A DNA stretch of 32,428 nucleotides, from positions 1 to 32,428 of the forward strand of contig JAFGEI010000026.1 of the NCBI GenBank assembly GCA_016931695.1. Reading direction: 5' to 3'. Numbering within the stretch: the stretch's first letter is position 1; the number at the start of each line of letters is the position of its first letter. The notes beneath the pieces were generated by a model. The model was not told where the DNA came from. It saw nothing but the letters and a program-made list of their open reading frames with translations, and searched no databases. Shown here in pieces: positions 1 through 9,688 of this stretch. This DNA is from Anaerolineae bacterium (GTDB taxonomy: Bacteria > Chloroflexota > Anaerolineae > B4-G1 > DUEL01). The position numbers and the translations under genes were made by a program.

Positions 1-84
1 AGGCGGCTTCGCCGCCTGCGAAACCCCCCTTTTCCCCCTTCTCCCACTGCGGTAGAGCATCCAATGTTGAAATGTGCCATTGTC
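1..84. repeat. Half copy of ~149-bp palindromic element (window start)
   Basis: The window opens inside the central hairpin of the palindromic element found complete at 4784-4931 and 12819-12967. This half holds the core stem (AGGCGGC/GCCGCCT, TTC loop), a C-rich arm, the 'A-type' arm and the 17-bp terminal repeat TGAAATGTGCCATTGTC at 68-84. Bases 1-30 are identical to the last 30 bases of the window, so the sequence was probably cut or failed to assemble at this palindrome. Confidence 0.85.
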
Positions 85-93
85 GAGGTATCC

Positions 94-117
94 AAGGGCG
101 ACTGGCCAAGCTGTTAC
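94..117 (-). repeat. Short dispersed motif next to palindromic element
   Basis: On the minus strand this resembles the motif at 4719-4742 (GCCAGTCGCCC followed by TGG). Related copies lie at 1026-1051 and 19780-19802. Here and at 4719 and 19780 it lies close to the large palindromic element or its remnant. It overlaps the 3' end of the recombinase gene by a few bases. Confidence 0.4.
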
Positions 118-965
118 TCCTCCATGTCCTGAACATATACCTGCGTGGTCGCTGGCGTGGCATGGCCCAGCCGCTCTTGCAGCTCCTCCAACTCCACTCC
201 CTGGTCCAGCAAGCGAGCGGCAAACGAATGGCGGAGCGTGTGTGGAGAAATCTCTGAACGAATCCGGGCCGTCCGGGCCCACTTTTTGACGATCAGCCAC
301 AAGCCCTGGCGAGTGAGTGGGTTTCCCCGATAATTGACGAACAGCGCAGTGACCGCCGCATCCTTGACCAGTTGCGGACGGCCGCGCTGCAAATAGGACC
401 GTAGGGCCTCGACCGCCTCGGCTGTAAGCGGCAACTGGCGCTCCCTGACCTCACTGCCACAGCGCACCCACTGCTGCTCCAAATTCAGGCTGGCCACGGA
501 CAAGTGAATCAGCTCGCTGGCGCGCACTCCCGTGGCGCACATGAGCGCCAACAGCGCCCAATCGCGCAGCATCTTGGGGGAGCTGCGGCCCCGCACTTCT
601 TGCAACAGCCGCTCCACCTCGGCGACAGACAACAGCTGCGGCGGTTCTCGCTTCACTTCGGGAGGGGTCACCGCTGCCGAAGGATCATCCTTGAGAATGC
701 CCTGGGCAACGGCAAAGTGGAAAAAGGAACGGACCGCGGCCACTTTGCGGGCCACGGTTGAGACGGCGTAATCCTTCTCTTGCAGCCAATGCAAAAAATC
801 TGCAACGTGCTCCTGAGAAACCTGCTCCAAGCTCGTCACCCCGTGCACGACCAGCCGGTCGAGAAACTGGGTCAGGTCGTTGCGATAGGCAGCAACAGTG
901 TGGCGAGAAGCTTTTTTTTCTCGCCGGTCAAGATGGTCAAGAAAAGCCGCTACCGTCACCTGCAT
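114..965 (-). CDS. Tyrosine recombinase, XerC/XerD-like
   Basis: Site-specific recombinase of the phage-integrase family, probably acting on chromosome dimers or on a mobile element. With the start chosen here it has 283 residues, normal for Xer proteins. An N-terminal SAM-like core-binding domain (about residues 4-90) precedes the catalytic domain. The box residues are visible: R148 (in GVRASEL), H242 and R245 (in HTLRH), H268 (in LGHA) and the tyrosine nucleophile Y277. The beta-hairpin that normally reads GKGxKER reads CGSEVRER here, so the usual catalytic lysine appears to be missing. An upstream ATG at 1013 is in frame, but a TATAAT box at 1016-1021 lies directly before it, and the ATG at 965 has purine-rich AGGGGGG and AAGGGG upstream, so 965 is preferred. 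Whether it is the housekeeping XerC/D or a mobile-element integrase cannot be decided. Confidence 0.88.
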   Translation of the reverse strand: MQVTVAAFLDHLDRREKKASRHTVAAYRNDLTQFLDRLVVHGVTSLEQVSQEHVADFLHWLQEKDYAVSTVARKVAAVRSFFHFAVAQGILKDDPSAAVTPPEVKREPPQLLSVAEVERLLQEVRGRSSPKMLRDWALLALMCATGVRASELIHLSVASLNLEQQWVRCGSEVRERQLPLTAEAVEALRSYLQRGRPQLVKDAAVTALFVNYRGNPLTRQGLWLIVKKWARTARIRSEISPHTLRHSFAARLLDQGVELEELQERLGHATPATTQVYVQDMEE

Positions 966-1015
966 CGCCCCTTGCACCCCCCTTCCCTGCCCCGATCCAC
1001 TTCGTCGCCCCATTC

Positions 1016-1021
1016 ATTATA
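1016..1021 (-). promoter_or_regulatory. Candidate -10 box for recombinase gene
   Basis: The minus strand reads TATAAT here, overlapped by TATAGT just upstream. No good -35 hexamer is seen at 16-18 bp. Transcription from it would begin near 1009, which supports translation start at 965 rather than 1013. Confidence 0.35.
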
Positions 1022-1025
1022 CTAT

Positions 1026-1051
1026 AACTGCATCCGCTCAGCCAGCCGCCC
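1026..1051 (+). repeat. Short dispersed motif (GCTCAGCCAGCCGCCCC type)
   Basis: Shares AACTG...GCTCAGCCAG(C/T)CGCCCCT with 4719-4742. Both copies lie just upstream of minus-strand genes (recombinase and sulfotransferase). Its function is not known. Confidence 0.4.
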
Positions 1052-1067
1052 CTCAAGATCAACCATC

Positions 1068-1095
1068 TTGTCAAGAACAGAATCAGAGTTATAAT
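1068..1095 (+). promoter_or_regulatory. Sigma70-type promoter for DUF4230 gene
   Basis: TTGTCA at 1068-1073 and a perfect TATAAT at 1090-1095 are separated by 16 bp. It lies about 85 bp upstream of the start codon at 1179, in the divergent gap with the recombinase gene. Confidence 0.7.
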
Positions 1096-1178
1096 GACTG
1101 TGTTGAAAAAGAGGCGGCGACCCTGGTCGCGCGCCCGGACGCTCCCTCACAACGGGGCAAGGGAGAGAGGAGAAATCC

Positions 1179-1889
1179 ATGCAGCAATCCCGGATTGCGC
1201 TCAATTTCTTGATTATCGTCGTCGTAATTGCTGGCCTGGTCGGCCTGGCCATATGGCTCGCGCCGCAAATTGTACGCTGGCTGAATCCAGGCTACGACTC
1301 CCCAACAGCACTGGAGCAGGTGGAAAGCTACCTGCATCCCACCCCTACCATCCGCCCCAACCCGGCCACCATCATCCGCCAGGTGCGCGCCCTGAGCCGG
1401 TTGGAAACCGCGTCGTATACCATCGAAAAAGTGATCACGGCCGAATCCGGACAAGATGCCCTGGCCTTTCTCTTTGGCGACCGGCTGCTCCTCGTCGCCC
1501 ACGGCCAGGTCATTGCCGGCGTCGACCTGGGCCAGATCCAGGAAGGGGACATCACGGTCACCGCAGATGATCGGGTCGTCGTCGTGCTCCCACCGGCAGA
1601 GATATTCCTGGTCACGCTGGACAACGACAAGACCTATGTGTACGACCGTGACACCGGCATGTTTGGCATGAACCCCGGCCTGGAATCGGCCGCCCGGCAA
1701 GCAGCAGAAGCCGAGATCCTCCTGGCCGCGTTGGAGGACGGCATCCTGGAAAAGGCGGAGGAAAATGCCCGGGCTTACCTGGAGCAACTGATCACCTCTT
1801 TTGGATTCCAAGAAGTGATCTTTGTCCAGGCGACGCCAACTCCCACCCCGCCTCCCCAACCCGTCACCATCGTCCCGGCAACGCCGTAA
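1179..1889 (+). CDS. DUF4230 domain membrane-anchored protein
   Basis: A 236-residue protein with one N-terminal membrane segment (about residues 8-30), so the rest probably lies outside the membrane. The middle matches the DUF4230 pattern as I know it: a start around VRALSRLETASYTIEKV, then short beta-strand segments such as GQVIAGVDLGQI and DRVVVVLPPAEI, then a long helical part rich in Ala/Glu. The tail is a Pro/Thr-rich stretch (TPTPTPPPQP), commonly seen in Chloroflexota surface proteins. The start is supported by a strong GGAGAGAGGAG ribosome site and the promoter at 1068-1095. The biochemical function of the family is unknown. It stands upstream of the LCP gene but is separated from it by 210 bp that include a hairpin, so it is probably a separate transcript. 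Confidence 0.8.
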   Translation: MQQSRIALNFLIIVVVIAGLVGLAIWLAPQIVRWLNPGYDSPTALEQVESYLHPTPTIRPNPATIIRQVRALSRLETASYTIEKVITAESGQDALAFLFGDRLLLVAHGQVIAGVDLGQIQEGDITVTADDRVVVVLPPAEIFLVTLDNDKTYVYDRDTGMFGMNPGLESAARQAAEAEILLAALEDGILEKAEENARAYLEQLITSFGFQEVIFVQATPTPTPPPQPVTIVPATP

Positions 1890-1937
1890 CCGTATTTCTT
1901 ACTGGAGCCTGGTGTTTTTTGGCAAGCATCATTCTAG

Positions 1938-2014
1938 CCACGAATTCACGCGAATTAACACGAATTTCTCGTTTTTTACGGCCGAAATTCGAGTGAATTC
2001 GTGTCAATTCGTGG
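1938..2014. repeat. Inverted repeat made of 10-bp CGAATT units
   Basis: Two 31-nt arms (1938-1968 and 1984-2014) are complementary at about 27 positions. Each arm contains three CGAATT-type units at 10-bp intervals. The loop contains a T-run. The AT-rich 'CACGAATT' palindrome differs from the surrounding GC-rich DNA. It could act as a terminator after the DUF4230 gene, or be a dispersed repeat. The rest of the 1890-2099 gap shows nothing else clear. Confidence 0.8.
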
Positions 2015-2099
2015 CAAAAAGGCCTGAATCAGCCGCCAAGATCAAATTCGCCAGAGCCCAGTTTCTTATCACCCTGCAAGCGTTCAAGAGGGCAATCCA

Positions 2100-3686
2100 G
2101 TGCGTTCCATAACCCGCCATCTCGGACAAGCGACCATCCTGGTCATCCTGCTCTTGCTGGCAACCGTGATCGCACGGCAGCTGGTTCTCTCCGTCCCCTC
2201 CGGCGTCAACCCGGAAGTGGGGCTGGCGCCGACCGCCACGATGCCCAACCCGCCTGCTGCAACGCCCCCTCCCACGATCACCGCTCCCCCCACCCAGACT
2301 GCCACGCCCACCCAGACCGGGACACCCACCGCTACCTATACCCCCAGCCCCACGCCGCCGCCGCCCAACCCCACCCACATCCCCCCCGAGATCGACCCCG
2401 ACGTCACCATCACCGGCACGCCGCATCCCCTGCCGATGCCGACGCAGATGCCGCTGGTGGAACAACCGGGCAACGTGGTCAACATCGTCCTGCTGGGGGC
2501 CGACCAGAATGCGGGCGGATCGCGGGGCCGGACCGACGTGATGGTCATCGTCAGTGTCAACCCCGACGTGCCCTCCGTCAACCTGCTCTCCATCCCGCGG
2601 GATTATTATGTCTGGATCCCCGAGCACGGCTTTAACCGCATCAACACCGTCGACAGCTACGGGCACGACTATCCCGGCGGCGGCCCGGCCCTGGTCAAAG
2701 ACACGATCGAGTACAACCTGGGCGTCCCCATCCACTACTATGCGCGGGTCAACTTTGAGGGGTTCGTGCACATCGTCGACGCGCTGGGAGGGATCGACAT
2801 CCCGGTCGAGTGCGAGCTGCACGACACCTTCCCCCATCCCGACGACCCCGAGCAGGGCGTCGACATCGACCTCTACCCCGGCGTGCAGCACCTGGACGGC
2901 CTCCACGCCCTGTGGTACGTGCGCTCCCGCGCCGGGCTCTGCGTCAACGACAGCGAAGGGGACGACCGGGACGAATACGGCTACGTCCTCTGCGTCGACT
3001 ATGACCGCAACCGGCGCCAGCAGCAGGTCCTGCGCGCCCTCTACAAGCGGGCCATGGCGACAGAGGTGATCCCGCGCATCCCCGAGTTGTGGGCCGCGTT
3101 CCAGGGCACGATCGAGACCGACCTGGGCCTGGACGACATGATCTGGCTGGGCTGGGTCGGCTCGCGGCTCGACATGACCAACGTCAAGAGCCGCTTTATC
3201 GCCCCGCCCTACATCACCTCGTGGACCGCGCCCAACGGCGCGGCAGTCCAACTGCCGGTGCCCGGCGCGATCGACTCGGTCATCGCCGAAGCGATGCTGC
3301 CTCCCGCCGCCGGGCGGGCCGACCAGCCGCCCTTCCGCGTCGAGATATGGGACGGCACGGGACAGCCCGGCCTGGCAACCGTCGCCGCCGAGCGGCTGGT
3401 CTGGGAGGGGTTGGTGGTCACCAGCATCAACGTTGCCAGCGAGCCCTATGTCCGCACCCAGATCATCGACATGACCACGAGCAGCAAAGGTTCCCCGTTG
3501 TGGCTGCTGACCCGCCTCTATCACCGCAGCGCCGGGGATGTGATCAGCCAGCCCACCGAGGGCAGCCCGTTCGAGTTCCGCGTCCTGCTGGGGGTGGACT
3601 ATAATCCCTGCGTCACGACGCGGTCAATCCAATACATCCCGCCCCCCACCCCCACTCCGACCCCCACAACAACACCCGAGGGATAA
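2100..3686 (+). CDS. LytR-CpsA-Psr (LCP) family glycopolymer transferase
   Basis: LCP proteins move lipid-linked glycopolymers onto the cell wall or another envelope acceptor. This one has 528 residues: a short cytoplasmic start, one membrane helix (about 12-32), a Thr/Pro-rich linker (about 45-105), the LCP catalytic domain (about 125-320) and a LytR_C domain (about 408-505), then another Pro/Thr tail. Family marks seen are NIVLLGADQN, the D of GRTDVM, LLSIPRDYYVWIP, INTVDSYG, the LGGIDIPVE stretch and the arginine-rich DYDRNRRQQQVLRAL segment that contacts the pyrophosphate. The start is GTG, with AGAGGG eight bases upstream. As the gene lies close to a Wzx/Wzy-type cluster, I infer that it anchors the polymer, but no direct link is visible. 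Confidence 0.92.
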   Translation: MRSITRHLGQATILVILLLLATVIARQLVLSVPSGVNPEVGLAPTATMPNPPAATPPPTITAPPTQTATPTQTGTPTATYTPSPTPPPPNPTHIPPEIDPDVTITGTPHPLPMPTQMPLVEQPGNVVNIVLLGADQNAGGSRGRTDVMVIVSVNPDVPSVNLLSIPRDYYVWIPEHGFNRINTVDSYGHDYPGGGPALVKDTIEYNLGVPIHYYARVNFEGFVHIVDALGGIDIPVECELHDTFPHPDDPEQGVDIDLYPGVQHLDGLHALWYVRSRAGLCVNDSEGDDRDEYGYVLCVDYDRNRRQQQVLRALYKRAMATEVIPRIPELWAAFQGTIETDLGLDDMIWLGWVGSRLDMTNVKSRFIAPPYITSWTAPNGAAVQLPVPGAIDSVIAEAMLPPAAGRADQPPFRVEIWDGTGQPGLATVAAERLVWEGLVVTSINVASEPYVRTQIIDMTTSSKGSPLWLLTRLYHRSAGDVISQPTEGSPFEFRVLLGVDYNPCVTTRSIQYIPPPTPTPTPTTTPEG

Positions 3687-3696
3687 GAGACACAAC

Positions 3697-3746
3697 GCGG
3701 ATGGACCAGAGTTGCATCCCGCTTCGCGGGACCCTGCTTCTGGCCC
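3697..3746. repeat. Hairpin-containing short repeat between convergent genes
   Basis: Contains a perfect TCCCGC-TTC-GCGGGA hairpin (3717-3731) inside CCAGAG...CTCTGG-like flanks. The first part (GCGGATGGACCAGAGTTG) resembles 4998-5015. It may act as a terminator between the convergent LCP and sulfotransferase genes, but there is no T-run. The gap 3687-3775 has nothing else recognisable. Confidence 0.45.
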
Positions 3747-3775
3747 CCCTGAAGACAGGCTGTCCACGCGTAATC

Positions 3776-4693
3776 CTAGGCCTGGAAGTGTTGAGCGTCC
3801 GCCTGCAAAATTTCACCCGCCGCCTGCAGCCAATTTACCGCACAACCTCCCACCAGGTCGCTCAACTGCTCGAGCTGCGGATGATACTTTTGTGCCAAAT
3901 AGACCTGGATTTCCGGCGGGATTTCCATTCCCCTGGACACATTTACCCTCCGTCGCAGCATCTCGCTATCGGGCAACCTGGCCCCATCGACGCCCAAAAA
4001 CTGGAGAATGTCGAGGATCAACTGGCGCGGACGCTGCAATACATGGTCATAAAACCCGATGTGTAGCTGTTGGGGGGAAAAACAGCGCGTCCAAATGCCA
4101 ATTGTACGGACATAGTCGCTGCGCAAGGACTGATCGGGAGCGTCAATAAACCCCTCGACCCGCTCCAAATCGTCGATGACATCAAACCTTGCCTTTGTCC
4201 AGGCAAACCGAACGTGCGACCAGGCCCGCTCAATGGGGTTTCTCAAGATCAGGATGACTTTCAAATCGGGAAAAAGATCGGCGATGTGGGCGACATCTGT
4301 TTCCTCCAGGATGGAGTAAGACGGGGTGATCTCGCCCTTTACCTTGCCCTCTCCCGCCACGAACAGCGACCTATACCAGCAGTCATCATATCGGCCGAGA
4401 TAGTAGCGCAGGGTCCAGCGAACTCGTGGCCAATCGCGATGGTAGAGCGCCCCGCCCAACTCTCTGGCAAACAACCGCCGAAAGCGGGCGTTGTGCTTCT
4501 CCCGGCCAAACAAGCGGCGCGGCAGACGAGTGGACGCGAGATGGCTGGGCGAGGGATAGGTCACCGAGCGGTCGAAATAATGCAGCTCTTTTCGCGGCGG
4601 CAGCCAGACATCCGGGTGCTGGCGCAAGTTTCGCCACAGCCAGGTCGTCGCCGCTTTTTGGGCGCCAATCCCCAAGAAATCGACCGTGGTCAT
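3776..4693 (-). CDS. Sulfotransferase (heparan-type, PAPS-dependent)
   Basis: Transfers sulfate from PAPS to an acceptor, probably a sugar hydroxyl or amine. It has 305 residues with no signal peptide, so it is cytoplasmic. The 5'-phosphosulfate loop GAQKAATTWLWRN is at residues 10-22, KELHYFD at 35-41, the GEITPSY motif near 120-126 and the 3'-phosphate-binding ILRNPIERAWSH at 149-160; all are typical of the heparan N/O-sulfotransferase branch. The ATG has AGGAGCG eight bases upstream. It is the only sulfotransferase of the window on the minus strand, and it is divergent from the main cluster with the palindromic element between. It is less similar to the RSGTTLLR-type paralogues downstream. 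The acceptor is unknown. Confidence 0.9.
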   Translation of the reverse strand: MTTVDFLGIGAQKAATTWLWRNLRQHPDVWLPPRKELHYFDRSVTYPSPSHLASTRLPRRLFGREKHNARFRRLFARELGGALYHRDWPRVRWTLRYYLGRYDDCWYRSLFVAGEGKVKGEITPSYSILEETDVAHIADLFPDLKVILILRNPIERAWSHVRFAWTKARFDVIDDLERVEGFIDAPDQSLRSDYVRTIGIWTRCFSPQQLHIGFYDHVLQRPRQLILDILQFLGVDGARLPDSEMLRRRVNVSRGMEIPPEIQVYLAQKYHPQLEQLSDLVGGCAVNWLQAAGEILQADAQHFQA

Positions 4694-4718
4694 AGTAACT
4701 CGCTCCTATCTTGACGGC

Positions 4719-4742
4719 AACTGCTCAGCCAGTCGCCCCTGG
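4719..4742 (+). repeat. Short dispersed motif (best copy)
   Basis: The clearest copy of the AACTGCTCAGCCAG-CGCCCC-TGG motif also seen at 94-117 (minus), 1026-1051 and 19780-19802. It lies in the leader of the minus-strand sulfotransferase. Confidence 0.45.
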
Positions 4743-4783
4743 CTGCTCTCCCAAGGCCGAAAAGAGAGAGAAGTGGGTAGCTC

Positions 4784-4931
4784 GACAATGGCACATTTCA
4801 ACATTGGATGCTCTGCCGCAGTGGGAGAAGGGGAAAAAGGGGGTTTCGCAGGCGGCTTCGCCGCCTGCGAAACCCCCTTTTTCCCCCTTCCCCGTGCTTG
4901 GCAGAGCAATCTAATGAAATGTGCCATTGTC
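4784..4931. repeat. Complete palindromic element, copy 2 (148 bp)
   Basis: Perfect 17-bp terminal inverted repeats (GACAATGGCACATTTCA at 4784-4800 and its complement at 4915-4931) enclose two non-identical arms, a G-rich/C-rich stem and a core hairpin built on GCAGGCGGC-TTC-GCCGCCTGC. The whole could fold into one long cruciform. There is no open reading frame that looks real, so it is MITE- or REP-like. It occupies the gap between the divergent sulfotransferase and the winged-helix gene. Confidence 0.9.
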
Positions 4932-5005
4932 AAAGTAGGCCAATTGTACCATAACCACTGCGGCTCGGCCAACCGCGAGCGGAAGAGAGATTTCCTGGCG
5001 GATGA

Positions 5006-5024
5006 GCCAGAGTTGTACTCTGGC
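5006..5024. promoter_or_regulatory. Perfect hairpin GCCAGAGT-TGT-ACTCTGGC
   Basis: An 8-bp perfect stem with a 3-nt loop in the 4694-5145 non-coding stretch. Its flank resembles 3697-3715, so it may be a relic of the same small repeat. It has no T-run. Role unknown. Confidence 0.5.
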
Positions 5025-5037
5025 CCATCGAAATCCC

Positions 5038-5069
5038 GTTCGGGGTGTTCGTATACGAACACCCGTTCG
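5038..5069. promoter_or_regulatory. Operator-like array of GTTCG/CGAAC pentamers
   Basis: Four pentamers start at 5038, 5047, 5056 and 5065, exactly 9 bp apart: GTTCG, GTTCG, CGAAC, GTTCG. The central 22 bp (5043-5064) form a perfect palindrome. The last two make CGAAC-N4-GTTCG, the form of a Gram-positive-type LexA box. The array ends 9 bp before the -35 of the promoter at 5079. Confidence 0.55.
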
Positions 5070-5078
5070 CGATCCAGC

Positions 5079-5106
5079 TTGACACGGAAGAAGGGCATGG
5101 TAGAAT
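5079..5106 (+). promoter_or_regulatory. Sigma70-type promoter of the glycan cluster
   Basis: Consensus TTGACA (5079-5084) and TAGAAT (5101-5106) with a 16-bp spacer, about 40 bp before the first gene of the 5146-12803 run. Confidence 0.8.
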
Positions 5107-5145
5107 TCAGGTTCTGAATTTTACTCACACCCCGGCGAGCCAGCA

Positions 5146-7263
<2,118 letters not shown>

Positions 7264-7270
7264 CAGTCCC

Positions 7271-8740
7271 ATGAGCATCGGCCAGCGCACCGTTCGCTCG
7301 ACCGCCTACACCGTCACCGCCAGCATCATCCAGACCGGCGTCCAGTTCGCCCGCTCGATCATCCTGGCCCGGGTGCTCGACGTGGACGTCTTTGGCATCT
7401 ATGCCTTTGCCGCCTCCTGGATCGTCGCCACGCGCATGTTGGGCCAGTTCGGCCTGGGAGACGCGCTCCTGCACCGGGCACGGGAAAGCGAGGGCGAGAT
7501 CGCGCTGCGGGTCCACTTTACCCTGTCGCTGATCTTTAGCGTCCTGTGGGCGCTGGCATTGGCCGCCGCCAGTCCCATCCTCATCCCGGACACGATGCCC
7601 GACGTGACCCTGACCGTGCTGTGGGCGCTCATCGCGGCGGAATTTTTCGGGCAACTCACCTACACTGCCAACTCCCTGCTGGTCAAGCGCGTCGTCTTTC
7701 GCCGCATCTCGCTGATCAACGTCGCCGTCACCGTGGTCGCGACCGTCGCCGCTCTGATCCTGGCCTGGCAGGGGTTCGGCGTCTGGAGCCTGGTCGCGAC
7801 GGACATTGCCAAGGCGGTCGTCCTCGTCGTCGGCTATTATATCTACCGCCCGGTCTGGCGCCCCCGCCTCGGCTGGTCGAAAAAGATCGTGCGCTATTTT
7901 CTCAGCTTTGGCCGCCGCTCGTTCCTCGCCAGCCTGCTGCTCCGCGCCCTGGACCGGATCGACGACCTGTGGAGCGGCTTTTTCCTGGGAGAGATGGCGC
8001 TGGGTTACTACTCGCGGGCCTACCGCTTCGCCACCTACCCCCGCTCGATCCTGGCCTCGCCGCTCAACAGCGTCGCGTCGGGAACCTACGCCGAGCTGAA
8101 GGACAAGCCCAAGCGGCTGGCCCAGGCTTTCTTCCGCATCAACGCGCTACTGGTCCGCACCGGCTTCCTCCTGGCCGGCCTGCTGGCCCTCGTCGCCCCC
8201 GAGTTCATCCGCATCGTCATCGGCAGCAAGTGGCTGCCGATGCTGACCGCCTTTCGGCTGATGCTCGTCTTTACCCTGCTCGATCCGATCAAGGCTACAG
8301 TCGCCAGCCTGTTCGTCGCCGTCGGCTGCCCGGAAAAGACCGTCCGCGCCCGGTCGATCCAGCTGGTCGTCCTGGTGATCGGGCTTTTTACGCTGGGATC
8401 CGCCTGGGGCATCGAGGGGGTCGCGCTCGCCGTCGACCTGATGTTGATCGTCGGCATCGGCCTGCTCCTGTGGCAGGCCAAGGCGCACATCCAGTTTTCG
8501 ATCGTGCGGCTGTTCGCTGTCCCTACCTTCGCCCTGACCCTCAGCATGGCCGTGGCCCGCGCGGCGATCGAGATTCCAGGCATCCTCGGCTCTCCCTGGC
8601 GCACCGGCAGCGTCAAGACGGTGGTCTTTGTCCTTCTCTACGCCGGGTTGCTGCTGCTGCTGGAAAGGGACCTGGTCCCCATGGCACGCAGCATCATCCG
8701 CCAGGCGCTGGGCAAACGGCAGGAGAACCAGCATGAGTAG
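7271..8740 (+). CDS. Wzx-type oligosaccharide flippase
   Basis: A membrane protein of 489 residues (499 if the ATG at 7241 is used) of the polysaccharide transporter/MATE-like superfamily. It is expected to turn the lipid-linked repeat unit from the cytoplasmic to the outer face. Family marks are SIILARVLDVDVFGIYAFAASW near the start, QFGLGDALL, a basic loop at RPRLGWSKKIVRYFLSFGRRSF and about 12-14 hydrophobic segments. Neither candidate start has a clear ribosome site; 7271 is chosen because homologues usually begin with an MSxGQRTVR-like stretch. The start lies just after the epimerase stop, and the end overlaps the next gene. It supports a Wzx/Wzy-type rather than ABC-transporter route. 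Confidence 0.9.
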   Translation: MSIGQRTVRSTAYTVTASIIQTGVQFARSIILARVLDVDVFGIYAFAASWIVATRMLGQFGLGDALLHRARESEGEIALRVHFTLSLIFSVLWALALAAASPILIPDTMPDVTLTVLWALIAAEFFGQLTYTANSLLVKRVVFRRISLINVAVTVVATVAALILAWQGFGVWSLVATDIAKAVVLVVGYYIYRPVWRPRLGWSKKIVRYFLSFGRRSFLASLLLRALDRIDDLWSGFFLGEMALGYYSRAYRFATYPRSILASPLNSVASGTYAELKDKPKRLAQAFFRINALLVRTGFLLAGLLALVAPEFIRIVIGSKWLPMLTAFRLMLVFTLLDPIKATVASLFVAVGCPEKTVRARSIQLVVLVIGLFTLGSAWGIEGVALAVDLMLIVGIGLLLWQAKAHIQFSIVRLFAVPTFALTLSMAVARAAIEIPGILGSPWRTGSVKTVVFVLLYAGLLLLLERDLVPMARSIIRQALGKRQENQHE

Positions 8741-9675
8741 CGGCGACAACGCGCCCATCTTTATCGTCGGCTGCGACCGGTCGGGCACGACGCTGCTGCG
8801 CCTGATGCTGACCTGCCATCCCGACGTCACGGTCCCGCCGGAGAGTCCCTTCCTCCGCGACCTGTATCCTCGCTGGGGAAGCGTCCGCCTGGAACGGGTG
8901 CAGCAGCTCGACACCGCGTGCAACGACCTCTATGGCGTCAAAAAAATTCGCCGAGTGGAAGATCGAGCGGCAGGCGCTTCGATCCAGCCTGGCCCAACAG
9001 CTCCCCCTGGACTATGCCAGCTTTGTCGACGCGGTATACCGGGCCTACGGACGACAGAACGATCCCTCCGCCACCCGCTGGGGCGACAAGAACCCCCCCT
9101 ACGCCATGAACCTGGACCTGCTGTGGCGGCTCTTTCCCGACGCGTTCGTCGTCCACATCATCCGCGACGGGCGGGCCGTCCTGAACTCGTTCCGCACCGC
9201 CAACCAAAAAGCAGGGCAGGCCATCTGGCCCGAGTCGCCCGGCGCCGCCGCCCGCTTCTGGGTGCGCCGCATCGACGCCACAGCCCGCCACCGGCACCAC
9301 CACCGCTATTGCGAATTGTTTTACGAACGACTCGTCGCCGCCCCCGCAGCGGAACTGCGCCGCCTGTGCGATTTTCTCCAACTGCCGTACGATCCGGCGA
9401 TGCTCGAATTCGCCCAGGCCAACCGCCGGGAGGGCCTGGTACCCCAGCACCGCCTCGCCTGGCACGACGCCACCCTCCAGCCGGTGCAAGTCTCGAACGC
9501 GGAAAAATGGCGCCAGGAGCTGGACCCGGCAGCCGCCCGGCGCTTCGAGCTCTTTGCCGGACACCACCTGCTGCGCTACGGCTACTCCCTCCAACGCAAT
9601 GGACCCGGGAGATTCGAGCTGATCAACAAACTGGCGCGGCTCTGCAATCAGCTCTTGACGCGGATCCCGGCCTGA
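8733..9675 (+). pseudogene. Sulfotransferase interrupted by a one-base frameshift at an A7 run
   Basis: Two frames together form one normal sulfotransferase of about 314 residues. The first part (8733 to about 8940) holds the PAPS loop FIVGCDRSGTTLLR. The second part (frame of 8932, to 9675) holds the WGDKNPPY motif and the 3'-phosphate loop VVHIIRDGRAVLNSF. The switch lies at seven A residues, 8940-8946; with six A's the reading frame would be continuous (...LYGVKKFAEWKIE...). The start at 8733 has AGGAG upstream and overlaps the flippase stop. This could be a real disabling mutation, a sequencing or assembly error in a homopolymer, or a gene rescued by slippage on A7. The intact protein would belong with the close paralogues at 15683 and 16759. 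Confidence 0.8.
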
Positions 9676-9688
9676 CAGGAGCGACGGT

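Noticed and set aside
2004-3524. A 506-residue minus-strand open frame
   Set aside because: It is antisense to the well-supported LCP gene and is rich in Gly/Val/Asp repeats without domain signs.
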